Positions 1-10,152 of a stretch of DNA of 64,000 nt are shown here, one piece after another. The position numbers and the translations under genes were made by a program. The notes beneath the pieces were generated by a model. That model did no database searches, was not told the origin of the DNA, and saw only the letters and a program-made list of their open reading frames with translations. The DNA is taken from NCBI GenBank assembly GCA_016893485.2, contig JAFEKX020000001.1, positions 1,860,001 through 1,924,000 of the forward strand. The letters are read 5' to 3'. The stretch's first letter is position 1. The number at the start of each line of letters is the position of its first letter. This stretch comes from Streptomyces sp. P3. Its GTDB lineage: Bacteria; Actinomycetota; Actinomycetes; Streptomycetales; Streptomycetaceae.

Positions 1-903
1 CGCTACGGCCTTGCGGACGGCGATGTTGCCGGCCCAGCGGTCCTTGGGGTTGAACACCAGGTAGTTGATGTCGGTGCCGGAGCCGTCGACCAGTTGCAGG
101 CTCTTCGAGGCGCGGCCCTGGAGGGCGATGATGTCGTCGGCGGCGAGGCCTCGGTAGGTGACGTCGATCCGCTTGTCCCGCAGGGCCTTCACCATGGTGG
201 CGGAATCCTGGAAGTAGCGGATCGTCACCGCGCTGTTCTCCCGCCGGGCGAAGCCCTTGTAGCGGTCGTTGCGCACGAGTTGGGCCCGTTTCCCGTCGTC
301 GTACGACGTGAGGGTGTACGGCCCGGAGCCGAAGACCTTGCCGTCCTTGCGCAGGGAGTGCGCGGGGTAGTCGTCGGGGTCGACGATCGACATGGCGGGG
401 GTGGCGAGCACGAACGGGAAGGTGGCGTCGGGCTTGTTGAGGTGGAAGACGACGTCGCGGTCGCCCGCTGCCTCCACCCGGTCGAGGCTGCCCAGCAGGC
501 CGGCGGGTCCGCCCGACACGTTGATCAGGCGGATGCGGTCGATGGAGTGCTTGACGGCCTGCGCGTCGAGGCGGTCGCCGTCGGCGAACCTCATGTCGGC
601 GCGGAGTTCGCAGCGGTACGTCGTGTTCGAACCGTCGGTGAAACGGCAGGACTTGGCCGCGTCCGGCTTTGGTGTGGTCGCGCCGGAGGGGTAGGCGAGC
701 AGCGTCTGGTAGATGTTGCGGAACAGCTCCCAGGAGCCGTCCCAGGACGCGGCCGGGTCGAGGGTGCTGGGGGCGCTGGTGGTCCCGACGACGATGGGTC
801 CGCGGTCGTCGGAGTTCCCGTTCGAGAACACTCCGCATCCGGCTGCCAGGGATATCGACGCGATCGCCGCGCCCGCCCGCAGGCCTCGGTTCCGGTTGAA
901 CAC
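1..903 (-). CDS. ABC transporter substrate-binding lipoprotein, family 5 (N-terminal part)
   Basis: Reading the minus strand from a GTG at 903 gives an open frame to the window edge, so the C-terminus is missing. A GAGGAG site lies 8 bases before the GTG. Residues 1-23 form a lipoprotein signal with lipobox LAAGC. The mature part has the features of the oligopeptide/dipeptide-binding family (SBP_bac_5): an early STLDPA motif, the segment RFADGDRLDAQAVKHSIDR, and GSGPYTL near residue 180. The family captures peptides or other solutes at the outer membrane face and delivers them to an ABC permease, which must lie to the left if present. Substrate cannot be told from this fragment. Confidence 0.85.
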   Translation of the reverse strand, partial: MFNRNRGLRAGAAIASISLAAGCGVFSNGNSDDRGPIVVGTTSAPSTLDPAASWDGSWELFRNIYQTLLAYPSGATTPKPDAAKSCRFTDGSNTTYRCELRADMRFADGDRLDAQAVKHSIDRIRLINVSGGPAGLLGSLDRVEAAGDRDVVFHLNKPDATFPFVLATPAMSIVDPDDYPAHSLRKDGKVFGSGPYTLTSYDDGKRAQLVRNDRYKGFARRENSAVTIRYFQDSATMVKALRDKRIDVTYRGLAADDIIALQGRASKSLQLVDGSGTDINYLVFNPKDRWAGNIAVRKAVA

Positions 904-1103
904 GCGCTCGCTCCTCGATCCGCCGTGCCAAGGGTCGGCAGACCGTACCGCAGTTCCGCGGCCCGAAATGGTGGTTCGGGAGGGGCTGTTGAGCAGCGAT
1001 TTTATGACGACGTTGTCATTCGGCTGTGCGCGTTCTTTGTCTCGACAGGGGCGCCGGTTCCGTCAAGGGAACAGTGAAGGGACCGGCGCCCGTGCGGAGT
1101 TGA

Positions 1104-1864
1104 TCAGCCGACTCCGGCGTTGAGGAGGATGCCTCCGTCGACGACGAGGGTCTGGCCGGTGATCCAGTCGGACTGGTCCGAGGTGAGGAACGCGGCGGCG
1201 CCGCCGATGTCGGAGGGGACGCCGAGCCGGGCCAGCGGGTAGGACGCGGCGGCCTCCTCCTCGCGGCCCTCGTACAGGGCGGCGGCGGCTTGGTCTTCAC
1301 GACCGCTGGGGCGATCGAGTTGACCCGCACGCCGGGCGCGAACTCGTGCGCCAGCTGGAGGGTGAGGTTGACCATCGCGGCCTTGCTGACGCCGTACGCG
1401 CCGATGAACGGCGAGGCGGAGATCCCGGCGAGGGAGGCGATGTTGACGATGGCGCCGCCGTTGTCCTTCTGCCAGGCGTGCCAGGTCTTCTGGGCGAAGC
1501 CGAGGGCCGAGATGACGTTGGTCTCGAAGACCTTGCGGGCGACGTTCAGGTCGAGGTCGGCGATGGGGCCGAACACCGGGTTCGTGCCGGCGTTGTTGAC
1601 CAGGAAGTCGACGCGGCCGAAGGCCTCCATCGTGCGCTCGACGACGACGGCCTGGTGGGCCTCGTCGTGGGCCTTGCCCGCGACGCCGATGACGCGGTCG
1701 GCGCCGAGGGTCTCGACGGCCTCCTTGAGGGCTTCCTCGCTGCGGCCGGTGATGCAGACCCGGTCGCCGCGGGCGAGCAGCGCCTCGGCGACGCCGTAGC
1801 CGATGCCTCGGCTGGCGCCGGTGATGACGGCGACCTTGCCGGAGAGTTCGGGGAGTTCAGTCAT
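1104..1864 (-). CDS. SDR family oxidoreductase (frameshifted)
   Basis: Short-chain dehydrogenase/reductase of about 253 residues. The N-terminal part has the nucleotide-binding TGASRGIG, NNAG, and the catalytic Ser (NIASLAG) and YGVSK. Near 1290 the frame is lost by one base inside a GCC-rich stretch; similarity resumes in the next frame through the family's C-terminal motif (TGQTLVVDGG) to a TGA at 1104. It is 12 bases downstream of another SDR gene on the same strand, so the two are probably co-transcribed and may act on the same substrate class. Redox on a hydroxyl/carbonyl with NAD(P)H is known for the family; the actual substrate is unknown. The frame break is most likely a sequencing error. 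Confidence 0.85.
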
Positions 1865-1876
1865 TTTTCGTGTTCC

Positions 1877-2638
1877 CTAGTTGAGCGGTCCGCCGGCGAC
1901 GTACAGCACCTGGCCGGAGACGAACCCGGCCGCCTCGTTGGTGAAGAAGGCGACGGCGTTGGCGATGTCGTCGGGCTCGCCGACGCGCTGCACCGGGATC
2001 TGGGTGGCGGCGGCGGCCTTGAAGTCGTCGAAGCCCATGCCGACGCGGGCGGCGGTGGCCGCGGTCATGTCGGTGGCGATGAAGCCGGGGGCGACCGCGT
2101 TGGCCGTGATGCCGAACTTGCCCAGCTCGATGGCGAGGGTCTTGGTGAAGCCCTGGAGACCGGCCTTGGCGGCGGAGTAGTTGGCCTGGCCACGGTTGCC
2201 GAGGGCGGAGGACGAGGAGAGGTTGACGATCCGGCCGAAGCCCGCGTCGACCATGTGCTTCTGGACGGCCTTGGTCATCAGGAACGAGCCGCGCAGGTGG
2301 ACGCCGAGGACGGTGTCCCAGTCGGCGACGCTCATCTTGAAGAGGAGGTTGTCACGGAGCACGCCCGCGTTGTTGACGAGGATCGTCGGGGCGCCCAGCT
2401 CGGCGACGATGCGCGTGACGGCGGCCTCGACCTGGGCCTCGTCGGAGACGTCGGCGCCGACCGCGAGGGCCTTGCCGCCGGCCGCGGTGATCTTCTCCAC
2501 GGTGTCCTTGCAGGCGGCCTCGTCGAGGTCGATCACGGCGACCGCACGGCCCTCGGCCGCGAGGCGTACGGCGGTGGCGGCCCCGATGCCCCGCGCCCCG
2601 CCGGTGACAATCGCGACCCGCTGCTCAGTGGTGGACAT
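1877..2638 (-). CDS. fabG: 3-oxoacyl-ACP reductase-like SDR
   Basis: Intact SDR of 253 residues. TGGARGIG (cofactor binding) lies at residues 12-19, NNAG near 90, a catalytic serine in NLSSSSA near 140, and YSAAKAG near 153. The C-terminus SGQVLYVAGGPLN is typical of FabG-type reductases, which reduce 3-oxoacyl thioesters with NADPH. It is the first gene of a two-gene unit with the frameshifted SDR downstream (12-base gap). Because it sits outside the main fatty-acid cluster, it may instead serve a dedicated fatty-acid or secondary pathway; FabG is a family-level name. Confidence 0.9.
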   Translation of the reverse strand: MSTTEQRVAIVTGGARGIGAATAVRLAAEGRAVAVIDLDEAACKDTVEKITAAGGKALAVGADVSDEAQVEAAVTRIVAELGAPTILVNNAGVLRDNLLFKMSVADWDTVLGVHLRGSFLMTKAVQKHMVDAGFGRIVNLSSSSALGNRGQANYSAAKAGLQGFTKTLAIELGKFGITANAVAPGFIATDMTAATAARVGMGFDDFKAAAATQIPVQRVGEPDDIANAVAFFTNEAAGFVSGQVLYVAGGPLN

Positions 2639-2773
2639 TGCTGGTTCTCCTCGCCCTTGAGAAAGTCTCGCCCTCGCGGCCCGCTGGTGAGCGACCGCTT
2701 AGTACCTTCGGCCTACGTGACGCTAGAAGCCCTGGCACTCGGTGTCAACGTGCGCGTGGCCCGGTGTGATCCA

Positions 2774-3188
2774 TTACCTCACCAGCAGGTCCAGCAGGCG
2801 TTCCGTCTCGGCCGCCGGATCGACGGTGAGACCGGTGTGCACGGGCCCCGGCTGGACCACCGTGGACCGGGGCGCGATCAGCCATCGGAACCGCCGCCCC
2901 GCATCGTCCGAGGCCGCCTGCCCAGCCGCCGCACCCCCGCGCACATGCCCTCCACGGCGCCGAGCGCGGCCCTGATCCGGCCACGTCGGCGTCCGGGTCG
3001 AGAGCGAGCAGCCGGGCCTCGTCCAGATGGGTGCGGGCGCCGACGTAGGACTGGGCGCGGCAGTAGACGAGCACTCCCGCGTTGATGCACTCGCCGCGCT
3101 CGATGCGCGGTACGACGCGGAGGAGGGCGTACTCGAAGACGTCCCGGGTGTTCGCCTCGCTCGGGCGGATGATGTGGCGCTCGGTCAC
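2774..3188 (-). CDS. DUF3037 family protein (frameshifted)
   Basis: Small protein of about 137 residues starting MTERHIIRPSEAN. The first 75 residues, with FEYALLRVVPRIERGECINAG, are characteristic of DUF3037. Two one-base losses, near 2979 and 2935, break the frame; the reconstructed C-terminus reads through WLIAPRSTVVQPGPVHTG to a TAA at 2774. Its ATG overlaps the stop of the upstream HipA-like gene by four bases (ATGA), so translation is coupled. DUF3037 has no known biochemical role; the constant pairing with a HipA-like kinase suggests that the two proteins work together. Confidence 0.8.
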
Positions 3189-3941
3189 TGGAGTCCCTCG
3201 ATGCGCTCGTGGAGGGAGGGCACGCGCGCGAGGAGGGGTGCCGCGTACGCCTCACGGAGGAGGTCCGGGGTGTCGAAGCCGGGTTCGCCGGTCAGCCAGG
3301 CGTCGGGGATCTCGGCGGTGACCTCGGCGAGGAGTTCCGCGGTGACCTTCGGTGCCAGGGCTGCGGCCGCGGTCGCGACGTCCGGGGTGAAACGGGCGAG
3401 GGCGTGGTCGGCGGCGACGTAGGGGCGGGCCGCCGAGGTCCGGGCGCCGGGCCAGTTGTGGTGCCAGATCATGGTGGCGCCGTGGTCGATGAGCCACAGG
3501 TCGCCGTGCCACATCAGCAGGTTGGGGTTGCGCCAGGAGCGGTCGACGTTGTTGACGAGGGCGTCGAACCAGACGATCCGGCCGGCCTCCTCGGGGCTCA
3601 CGGTGAAGGCGAGCGGGTCGAAGCCGAGGGCGCCGGACAGGAAGTCCATGCCGAGGTTGGCGCCGCCGCTGGACCTCAGCAACTCCTGGACCTGCTGGTC
3701 GGGTTCGCCGAGGCCGAGCACCGGGTCGAGGTCCAGGGTCACGAGCCGCGGCACCCGGAAGCCGAGCCGCCGGGCCAGCTCCCCCCACGACGACCTCGGC
3801 GACGAGCGTCTTGCGGCCCTGTCCCGCGCCGCTGAACTTCATGACGTACGGCGCGAGGTCGTCCCCTCGACGAGCCCCGGGAGCGAACCGCCCTCGCGCA
3901 GGGGGCGTGATGTAGCGGGTCGCGATGACTTCTTTGAGCAT
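3185..3941 (-). CDS. HipA-like kinase family protein (frameshifted)
   Basis: About 252 residues once three indels (near 3905, 3872 and 3783, the last in a run of six C) are bridged. The start MLKEVIATRYITP and the segment PYVMKFSGAGQGRK look like the nucleotide-binding lobe of HipA-type kinases. The catalytic region has FDALVNNVDRSWRNPN followed by LWLIDHG, resembling the HipA catalytic loop and metal-binding motif (DHG in place of DFG). HipA proper phosphorylates glutamyl-tRNA synthetase; this short actinobacterial type is of unproven target. It overlaps the DUF3037 gene by four bases. No HipB-like antitoxin is seen next to it. Confidence 0.75.
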
Positions 3942-4139
3942 CGCCCCAGATTACTGGTGTGTTGACGGGCTCACCGGCGTCTGGTCAGGCCTTATGCGGG
4001 GCCGACAGCGGAACGACAGGGACGTTTTACGTGTTCCTGATCTCGATCAGGCCAAGCTCACGACACCGTCTGAACGACGGTCGCCCGCACGTCGTACCCC
4101 TTTGCGGACACACATGCTTCCCATGGAAGGAACGTCAGC

Positions 4140-4626
4140 ATGACCAGCGAATCGTTCGAACCCGTCACGGCGCCGTCCCGTCGCACCGCGTTGGCGGCGG
4201 TCGGCGCGGCGGGACTCGCCGTCGCGCTGACCGCGTGCTCGTCCGACGGCGACTCGTCGTCGGGCTCGTCGAGTTCCAAGGGCACCTCGGGCTCCACCGG
4301 CACGGCCGGCTCGTCCACCGCCCAGGGGTGACGCCGGTGGCACCGAACTGGCGAAGACCTCCGACATCCCCGAGGGCGGCGGCAAGATCTTCGCCAGCAA
4401 GGGCGTGGTGGTCACCCAGCCGACGGCGGGCACCTACAAGGCGTTCTCGTCGAAGTGCACCCACCAGGGCTGCGCGGTGAGCAGCATCAGCGGCGGGGCC
4501 ATCGTCTGCCCGTGTCACGGCAGCGAGTTCTCCGTCACCGACGGCAGCGTCAAGAAGGGTCCGGCCACCCAGGGCCTGCCCGCCGAGCAGATCTCCGTGT
4601 CCGGGGACTCGATCACGCTGGCGTGA
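4140..4626 (+). CDS. Rieske [2Fe-2S] lipoprotein (frameshifted)
   Basis: Exported iron-sulfur protein of about 161 residues. The N-terminus has a twin arginine (PSRRTAL) followed by a hydrophobic stretch and a lipobox ending in LTAC, then a Ser/Gly-rich linker. The frame breaks in a GGGG run near 4327; the next frame carries the two Rieske cluster motifs CTHQGC and CPCHGS, in which two Cys and two His bind the cluster. The family transfers electrons in the cell envelope. A Tat signal combined with a lipobox fits folded export and membrane anchoring. No partner oxidase or cytochrome gene is adjacent. Confidence 0.88.
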
Positions 4627-4651
4627 CGGCCGGCACCCGCTGAGGTGACGG

Positions 4652-5299
4652 TCAGCCGCGGCCCGCTCTGCGCGGTCGTTTGAGACAGCCCAGCACCTCG
4701 TCCGTGGTCGCGACCGTAGCGACCAACGCGAGGGTGTTGCGGATCATCGCGGGGTGTACTCGAGGGCACCCCGCGATGGCGTCACTGGGGACGACGACGG
4801 TGTAGCCGCGGTTGACGGCGTCGAACACCGCGTTGGGAATCGCCACGTTGGCCGAGACGCCGGTGACGAGCAGTGTGCGGCAGCCCAGGTTCCGTAGCAG
4901 CGCGTCGACTTCGGTGCCCTGGATCGGCGACAGGCCGTGCAGCCGTCGTACGACGAGGTCCTCCTCGGCGACCTCGATCGGGGGCGCCACGCGGACCGCC
5001 GCGGTGCCCGACAGCTGCTGGACGGGCAGGCGTTCGGCGGCGCGGAACAGCCGGGCGTTGTGGTTCGCGCCCCGGCCGTCGGGCCGGCGTTCGGCGAGCG
5101 CGTGGATCACCTGGACCCCGCTCTCGTGCGCGGCGGCGACCAGCCGGGCGACGTTCGACAGCGCACCCGACTGCCGTGCGGCGAGGGCGAGTTCGGGCAG
5201 TGCGCTGTCCGGTCCGACCACCCCCTGTTGACATTCGACGGTCAGCAGGACAGTGCTCACCGTGTCGAGGATCTCACTGAGGTGTGCGTGCGACGGCAT
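4652..5299 (-). CDS. isochorismatase-family hydrolase lacking the usual cysteine
   Basis: Intact protein of 215 residues; ATG at 5299 is preferred because GGGAG lies five bases upstream, although the frame opens further up. The fold is recognisable from LLTVECQQGVVG near the N-terminus and TLLVTGVSANVAIPNAVFDA in the second half. In cysteine hydrolases of this superfamily the last motif carries the nucleophile (VCV); here it is VAI, and the first catalytic Asp is Glu. True isochorismatases such as PhzD also lack the Cys, so it may act on a vinyl ether, or be inactive. It faces the Rieske gene tail to tail. Confidence 0.8.
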   Translation of the reverse strand: MPSHAHLSEILDTVSTVLLTVECQQGVVGPDSALPELALAARQSGALSNVARLVAAAHESGVQVIHALAERRPDGRGANHNARLFRAAERLPVQQLSGTAAVRVAPPIEVAEEDLVVRRLHGLSPIQGTEVDALLRNLGCRTLLVTGVSANVAIPNAVFDAVNRGYTVVVPSDAIAGCPRVHPAMIRNTLALVATVATTDEVLGCLKRPRRAGRG

Positions 5300-5448
5300 G
5301 GCGCTCCCTTGTCGTCGACGGCCGGGGCGGGTGACAGTAACGAGCATCGCGTGCGGACGGAAGACGGCCGGCGGTTTCCCGGCCCGTGTTCTGACGTACC
5401 GTCAGATATGGCTTGCCCGCCGCGTGTTCCGTAGCCGAAGGGGATCGC

Positions 5449-5915
5449 ATGACCGCCACCCAGCGTCGAGGCCGGAAGATCATGATGACACCCGGGAACT
5501 GGACGAGTTCCTCGCCGCCGAGCGCACCTGCCGTGTCGCGACCGCCTCGGCGGACGGGGCACCGCACGTCAGCCCGCTCTGGTTCGTGTGGGACGGCACC
5601 TCGTTGTGGCTGTACTCGATCACCCGCAGCAAGCGCTGGGCCGACCTGCGCCGAGACCCGCGCGTCGCGGTGGTGGTCGACGGCGGGCACGCCTACGACG
5701 AGTTGCGGGGCGTCGAGCTGTCCGGGACCGTCGAGTTCGTGGGCGAGACCCCGCGCACGGGCGAGCCGCACCCCGAACTCGTCGCCGTGGAGAAGCTGTT
5801 CGCGCAGAAGAACTTCGGCCTGGACGCGATGCCGTACGACGGACGGCACGCGTGGATACGGCTGACGCCGGACACCCTGACCTCGTGGGACTTCCGCAAG
5901 TTGGCGGCACTGTAG
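5449..5915 (+). CDS. PPOX-class pyridoxamine 5'-phosphate oxidase family protein (frameshifted)
   Basis: About 155 residues. The ATG at 5449 follows an AAGGGG site; a one-base shift near 5470 moves the frame to the one that holds LDEFLAAERTCRVATAS, PHVSPLWFVWDG and SKRWADLRRDPRVAVVVD. These are the split-barrel motifs of the PPOX superfamily, whose actinobacterial members often use F420 or FMN in redox reactions. The substrate is not evident. It is convergent with the LysR gene that follows. Confidence 0.8.
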
Positions 5916-5934
5916 AGCAGTTGGCCGGTATCTC

Positions 5935-6834
5935 TCAGGCGACGGTCTCCGCCGCCGACCGCAGCGCCTCGACCGCCGCGCGGATGGACGGGCGGCGGTC
6001 GGCGTCGGCACGCCAGACGACGTAGACATGGCGGCGCACGCGCTGCTTCAGGGGACGGTGACGACCCCGGCGGGCATCGGGTGGCGGCCGAGCAGAGGGG
6101 CGACGCACACGCCCAACCCGGCGGCGACCAGGCCGAGTTGGGTGTGGGTCTCGGCGGCTCGGTGGCCGATGATCGGTTCGATGCCCCGGGAGCGGAGCGT
6201 GAACATCAGCCACTCGTGGCAGAACTCGCCCTCGGCCCAGGTGATCCACTCGTCGTCGGCGAACTCCCCGAGGTCCACCTCGTCGCGCCCCGCGAGCGGG
6301 TGATCGGCGGGCATCGCCACGTCGGCGGGGTCGTCCAGGATCGGCGCCTTCACCAGGCCGTCCGGAAGCGGCATCGGCTTGTTGTACCAGTCCAGGACGA
6401 CGGCGAGATCGAGGTCGCCGCGCACGACGCCCGCGATGCCGCGCTCCGGTTCCTGCTCGGTGGAGCGGACGCGCAGCGCGGGGTGGCGGGAGCGGAGGGC
6501 GGCGAGCGCGGCGGGAACAGGCCGCGCGCGGCGGTCGGGAACGCGGAGATCCTCAACTCGCCGACGACCTGCCCGCGTTGCGCCTCCAGGTCCGACTGGG
6601 CCAGCTCCACCTGGGAGAGGATGCGCCCCGCGTGCTCCGCGAGCAGCCGGCCCGCGTCGGTGAGCCGTACCCCCGGCCGTTCTTCGCGAGCAGTTGCTGC
6701 GCGACCTCCCGCTCCAGCTTGGCCATCTGCTGCGAGACGGCCGAGGTCGTCACATGCAGCGCCTCGGCCGCGCCGCTGACCGAGCCGTGCCGGGCGAGGG
6801 CGTCCAGGGTGCGCAGGCGCTCCAGGTTCAACAT
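5935..6834 (-). CDS. LysR family transcriptional regulator (frameshifted)
   Basis: About 300 residues, normal for LysR. The N-terminus MLNLERLRTLDALARHGSVSGAAEAL carries the winged helix-turn-helix. Frame losses near 6678, 6520 and 6050 separate it from the effector-binding domain, recognised by ELRISAFPTA, PLAGRDEVDLGEFADDEWI and GLGVCVAPLL. It is divergent from the DMT transporter gene at 6908 across a 73-base gap, the usual LysR layout, so it probably controls that exporter in response to the exported metabolite. Confidence 0.85.
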
Positions 6835-6907
6835 GTAAGCGATCCTACGAGGTACCGGGGCGAAATCTCGCTTGTGCTACGAGGTCGGGGCCAGGATCTT
6901 GGTGCCC
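6835..6907. promoter_or_regulatory. divergent LysR/DMT promoter region with repeats
   Basis: The 73-base gap between the two divergent starts holds an exact direct repeat CTACGAGGT at 6845-6853 and 6877-6885 (32 bases apart) and the small inverted repeat GCGA-AATC-TCGC at 6860-6871. These are candidate LysR contacts by position only. Confidence 0.4.
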
Positions 6908-7846
6908 ATGACCACCGTCACGACCACGACCGCCACCGTCCCGGACACCGCCGCTCCCTCCCCCGCCGCACGCTCGACTGGCGGCTGCGGTTCGGGGCGC
7001 TCTCCCTCATCTGGGGCTTCAGTTTTCTGCTCATCAAGGTGGGCACGGACGGCTACGCACCCTTCCAGGTCACCTTCGGGCGGCTGCTGTTCGGGACGGC
7101 GGTGCTCGCGGCGGCGATGGCGGTGAAGCGGGAGCGGCTGCCGCGCGGCGGGCGCACCTGGGTCCATCTGACCGTCGCCGCGTTCCTGCTCAACGCCCTG
7201 CCGTTCTCCCTCTTCGCCTACTCCGAGCTGACGATCCCGTCCACGCTCGCGGGCATCTGCAACGCGACCTCGCCGCTCTGGGGCATGGCCCTCTCCCTGG
7301 TCGCCCTCTCCGAGGACCGCCCGACCCGCGTCCGCGTCGCGGGTCTCGGCCTCGGCTTCCTGGGCGTCCTCACGGTCCTCGGCGCATGGCAGGGCTTCAG
7401 CGGCCTGGACGCCAGAGGCACGGCGATGGCTCTGCTGGCCTCGCTCTGCTACGCGATCGGCTGGATCTACGTCCGCCGCACACTGGCGGGCACGGGCTCG
7501 TCGCATCTCTCGCTGACCGGGGCCCAGTTGCTCCTGGCGACGGTCCAACTGGCTGTGGTCACACCCCTGTTCACGTCCATGCCGACCCACTTCCCGCTCC
7601 TCCCCTCCTGGCGATCGCCGCCCTGGGCGCCCTGGGCACCGGCCTCGCCGTCCTCCTCCAGTACGGCCTGGTCGCCGAAGTCGGGCCCACCACCGCCCAG
7701 ATGGTCACCTACTTCATCCCGGTCATCGCCACGGCGGCGGGGTCGCGATCCTGGGCGAGTCGCTGACGTGGTCGACTCCGGTGGGGGCGGTGATCGTGCT
7801 GGCGGGGGCGGGACTCACGCAGGTGAGGGCGCGGGGGAAGCGGTAG
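6908..7846 (+). CDS. EamA/DMT family transporter (frameshifted)
   Basis: Membrane protein of about 312 residues with repeated hydrophobic segments of the EamA (drug/metabolite transporter) type, for example LSLIWGFSFLLIKVG, GICNATSPLWGMALSLVAL and GVLTVLGAW. The second EamA repeat ends with GPTTAQMVTYFIPVIA and GESLTW. Frame breaks lie near 6965, 7607 and 7738. The ATG at 6908 follows a weak GGAT site. DMT proteins commonly export amino acids or other metabolites by proton exchange. Divergent from the LysR gene, its likely regulator. Confidence 0.85.
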
Positions 7847-8015
7847 GGGGCGGGGGCTGTGAAGGCCCGGGGGTCGACGTCAGGCGTAGCCGCCCCTGGC
7901 ACAGACGCCTGGACGGAAGCGAGAGGCAGACACACTCAGGCGGAAGCGGCAGGCCAGAGGCCCCAGCGCGGCCGACGTGGCCGGACCGCCTCCCCGACGC
8001 CCCCGGTGACCGCCC

Positions 8016-9343
8016 TCAGACGTAACCGCGAACCGGCGCCGGGCCGCACGCCGAAGCGACAGCCTCCGCGAGCGGTCCGGTCTCCTCGGCCGTCAGGGTC
8101 GAGACGGTGACCCGGATGCCCGGCGGCGCGCTCATCCGGAAGCGGGCGCCCGGGGCCACCGCCCACCCGGCGTGCAGGAGGCGGGAGACGGCGCCGGTCT
8201 CGTCCGGTACCGGGATCCAGACGTTGAGGCCGCTGGTGCCGTGGGCCGTGACCCCGTTTTCGGCGAGCGCGGTGATCAGCGCGTCGCGGCGGGCGGCGTA
8301 CGCGGCGGCCACCGCCGGGTGTCGACCGCCTCCTCGGCCCACAGCCGGGCCACCGCGCGCTGGGTGATGCGGGTGACCCAGCCCGGTCCCAGGCGCTGGC
8401 GGCCACGGACGCGGTCGAGGGTGACGGCGTCGCCGGTGAGCACGGCGAGGCGCAGGTCGGGGCCGTAGGCCTTGGCGGCGGAGCGGACGAAGGCCCAGGT
8501 GCGGGTGGTGCCGGCGAGGGCGTGCAGCGGGCGGTCGACGATGCCGTGGCCATGGTCGTCCTCGATCAGCAAGGTCTCCGGGTGGCCGCGGAGCACGGAC
8601 CGCAGGGCACGCGCGCGCGGGCCGCTCACGACGGCCCCGGTCGGGTTCTGCGCCCGGTCGGTGACGATCAACGCCCGTGCGCCGGACTCCAGCGCGGCGC
8701 TCACGTCGTCCGGGAGCGGCCCCTCGTCGTCGACGCGGACGGGGGTCACGCGCAGTCCGAGCGCCGGTACGAGGTCGAGGAGGCTGCCCCCCTGGGTCCT
8801 CCACGGCGACGGTGTCCCCGGGCTTGAGGTGCGCGGCGAGGACCCGCTCGATGGCGTCAAGGGAGCCCGAGGTGACGGCCACGGGGCCGGGCGGCACGCC
8901 GTCCGCGTCCAGCGCGGCCCGGGCGATGCGGGCCAGCTCCGGTTCGACCGGGTCGTCGCCGTACATGACCGGCTGCCGGTCGGACTGCTCGGCGGCGAAG
9001 GTGAACGCCCTTGCCAGGGACGGCAGTAGCGCCGGATCCGGGTTGCCGTGCGAGACGTCGCGCACGCCCACCGGCACGTCCACCCGGATGTGCTCGCGCC
9101 CGGTCGTGGCCGGCTTCGGCCGCACCCGGCTGCCCCGGCGCCCGGCGGTCTCGATGACCCCGCGCTCCCGCAGGGTCCGGTACGCCGCCGCGACCGTATT
9201 GGGATTCACCCCAGCTCGACCGCCAACTCCCGCATGGGCGGCAGCGGTTGCCCGGGCTCCAGCTCTCCCGAGCCCACCGCACGCTCGACGTCCGCCGCAA
9301 TGTCAGCTGCGCGTCGCCCTTCGATCCGATATCCTCCTAGCAC
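8016..9343 (-). CDS. MocR (GntR/aminotransferase fusion) transcriptional regulator (frameshifted)
   Basis: About 442 residues. The start is taken as GTG at 9343, giving the family opening MLGGYRIEGRRAADIA followed by a GntR winged helix (LAVELG-VNPNTVAAAYRTL). A long linker leads to a PLP-dependent aminotransferase-I fold: VTSGSLDAIERVLAAHLKPGD, NPTGAVVSG, LIEDDHG and SAAKAYGPDLR, the last containing the PLP lysine. Frame breaks lie near 9207, 8793 (in a C run) and 8322. MocR proteins use PLP or amino compounds as effectors. It is divergent from a PPOX-type gene. A TAATCT box five bases before the GTG suggests leaderless transcription. Confidence 0.88.
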
Positions 9344-9368
9344 AAAGCAGATTATGCACTAGTACAAA
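9337..9368. promoter_or_regulatory. direct repeat CTAGyACAAA, candidate MocR operator
   Basis: CTAGCACAAA at 9337-9346 and CTAGTACAAA at 9359-9368 are direct repeats 22 bases apart, about two helical turns. They flank the probable minus-strand -10 TAATCT (9349-9354) and overlap the MocR start codon. MocR regulators such as PdxR and GabR are known to bind spaced direct repeats, so autoregulation plus control of the divergent PPOX gene is likely. Confidence 0.55.
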
Positions 9369-9454
9369 ATGAATCGCAACCCGACGATCGCGGCCCGACG
9401 CCGACACCACACCCCGGACGTCGGGCGGACCGAGCGGAAGCACGAGGAGAAGCA

Positions 9455-10152
9455 ATGGAGAGCACCATGCGGGGACCACCACGCAGCCGACGCCACAGCC
9501 CGCCGCCTACACGCCGACCGACCGGACGGTCCCCACCCGCTCCGCCGAACGGGCCTCGTACGACAAGGAGTTGGTGCACGCGATACTCGACGAGGCCTAC
9601 GTCTGCCACCTCGGCTTCGTGCGGGACGGGGTGCCGGTGGTGCTGCCGACGCTGTACGGGCGGGTCGGCGAGCGGCTGTACGTGCACGGCTCGACGGGCG
9701 CGCGTCCGCTGCGGATGACGGGGCAGGCCGATCCGGGGCTGCCGGTGTGCCTGACGGTCACGCACGTGGACGGTCTGGTGCTGGCCCGTTCGGCGTTCCA
9801 CCACTCGATCAACTACCGCTCCGTGGTGGTGCACGGCATCGCCCGCCAGGTGACGGACCCCGAGGAGAAGCGGACGGCGCTGGACGCGCTGGTCGACCAC
9901 GTCGTGCCGGGCCGCTCGGCGGACTCGCGGCCCGCGAACAAGAAGGAACTCGCCGCCACCATGGTGATCCGCCTCGACCTCGACGAGGTCTCCGCGAAGC
10001 TCCGCACCGGCGGCGCGAACGACGACCCCGAGGACCTGGACCTGCCCCACTGGGCCGGGGTCGTCCCCCTCCGGCCGGCCTACGGCACCCCGCTCCCGAA
10101 CGACGACCTCACCCCCGGCATCGAACTCCCCGACTATCTCGCGGAGTTGTGA
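9455..10152 (+). CDS. pyridoxamine 5'-phosphate oxidase family protein (frameshifted)
   Basis: About 232 residues. ATG at 9455 follows GAGGAGA at good spacing; a base is missing in the GGGG run near 9472, after which the frame is intact. Motifs YVCHLGFVRDGVPVVLPTLYGR, LYVHGS and HHSINYRSVVVHG identify a PPOX-like FMN split-barrel protein. Divergent from the MocR regulator and overlapping the downstream PaiB-like gene by one base (TGATG), it probably belongs to a MocR-controlled unit that handles a vitamin B6 or polyamine-related compound; this role is inferred from context. Confidence 0.82.
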
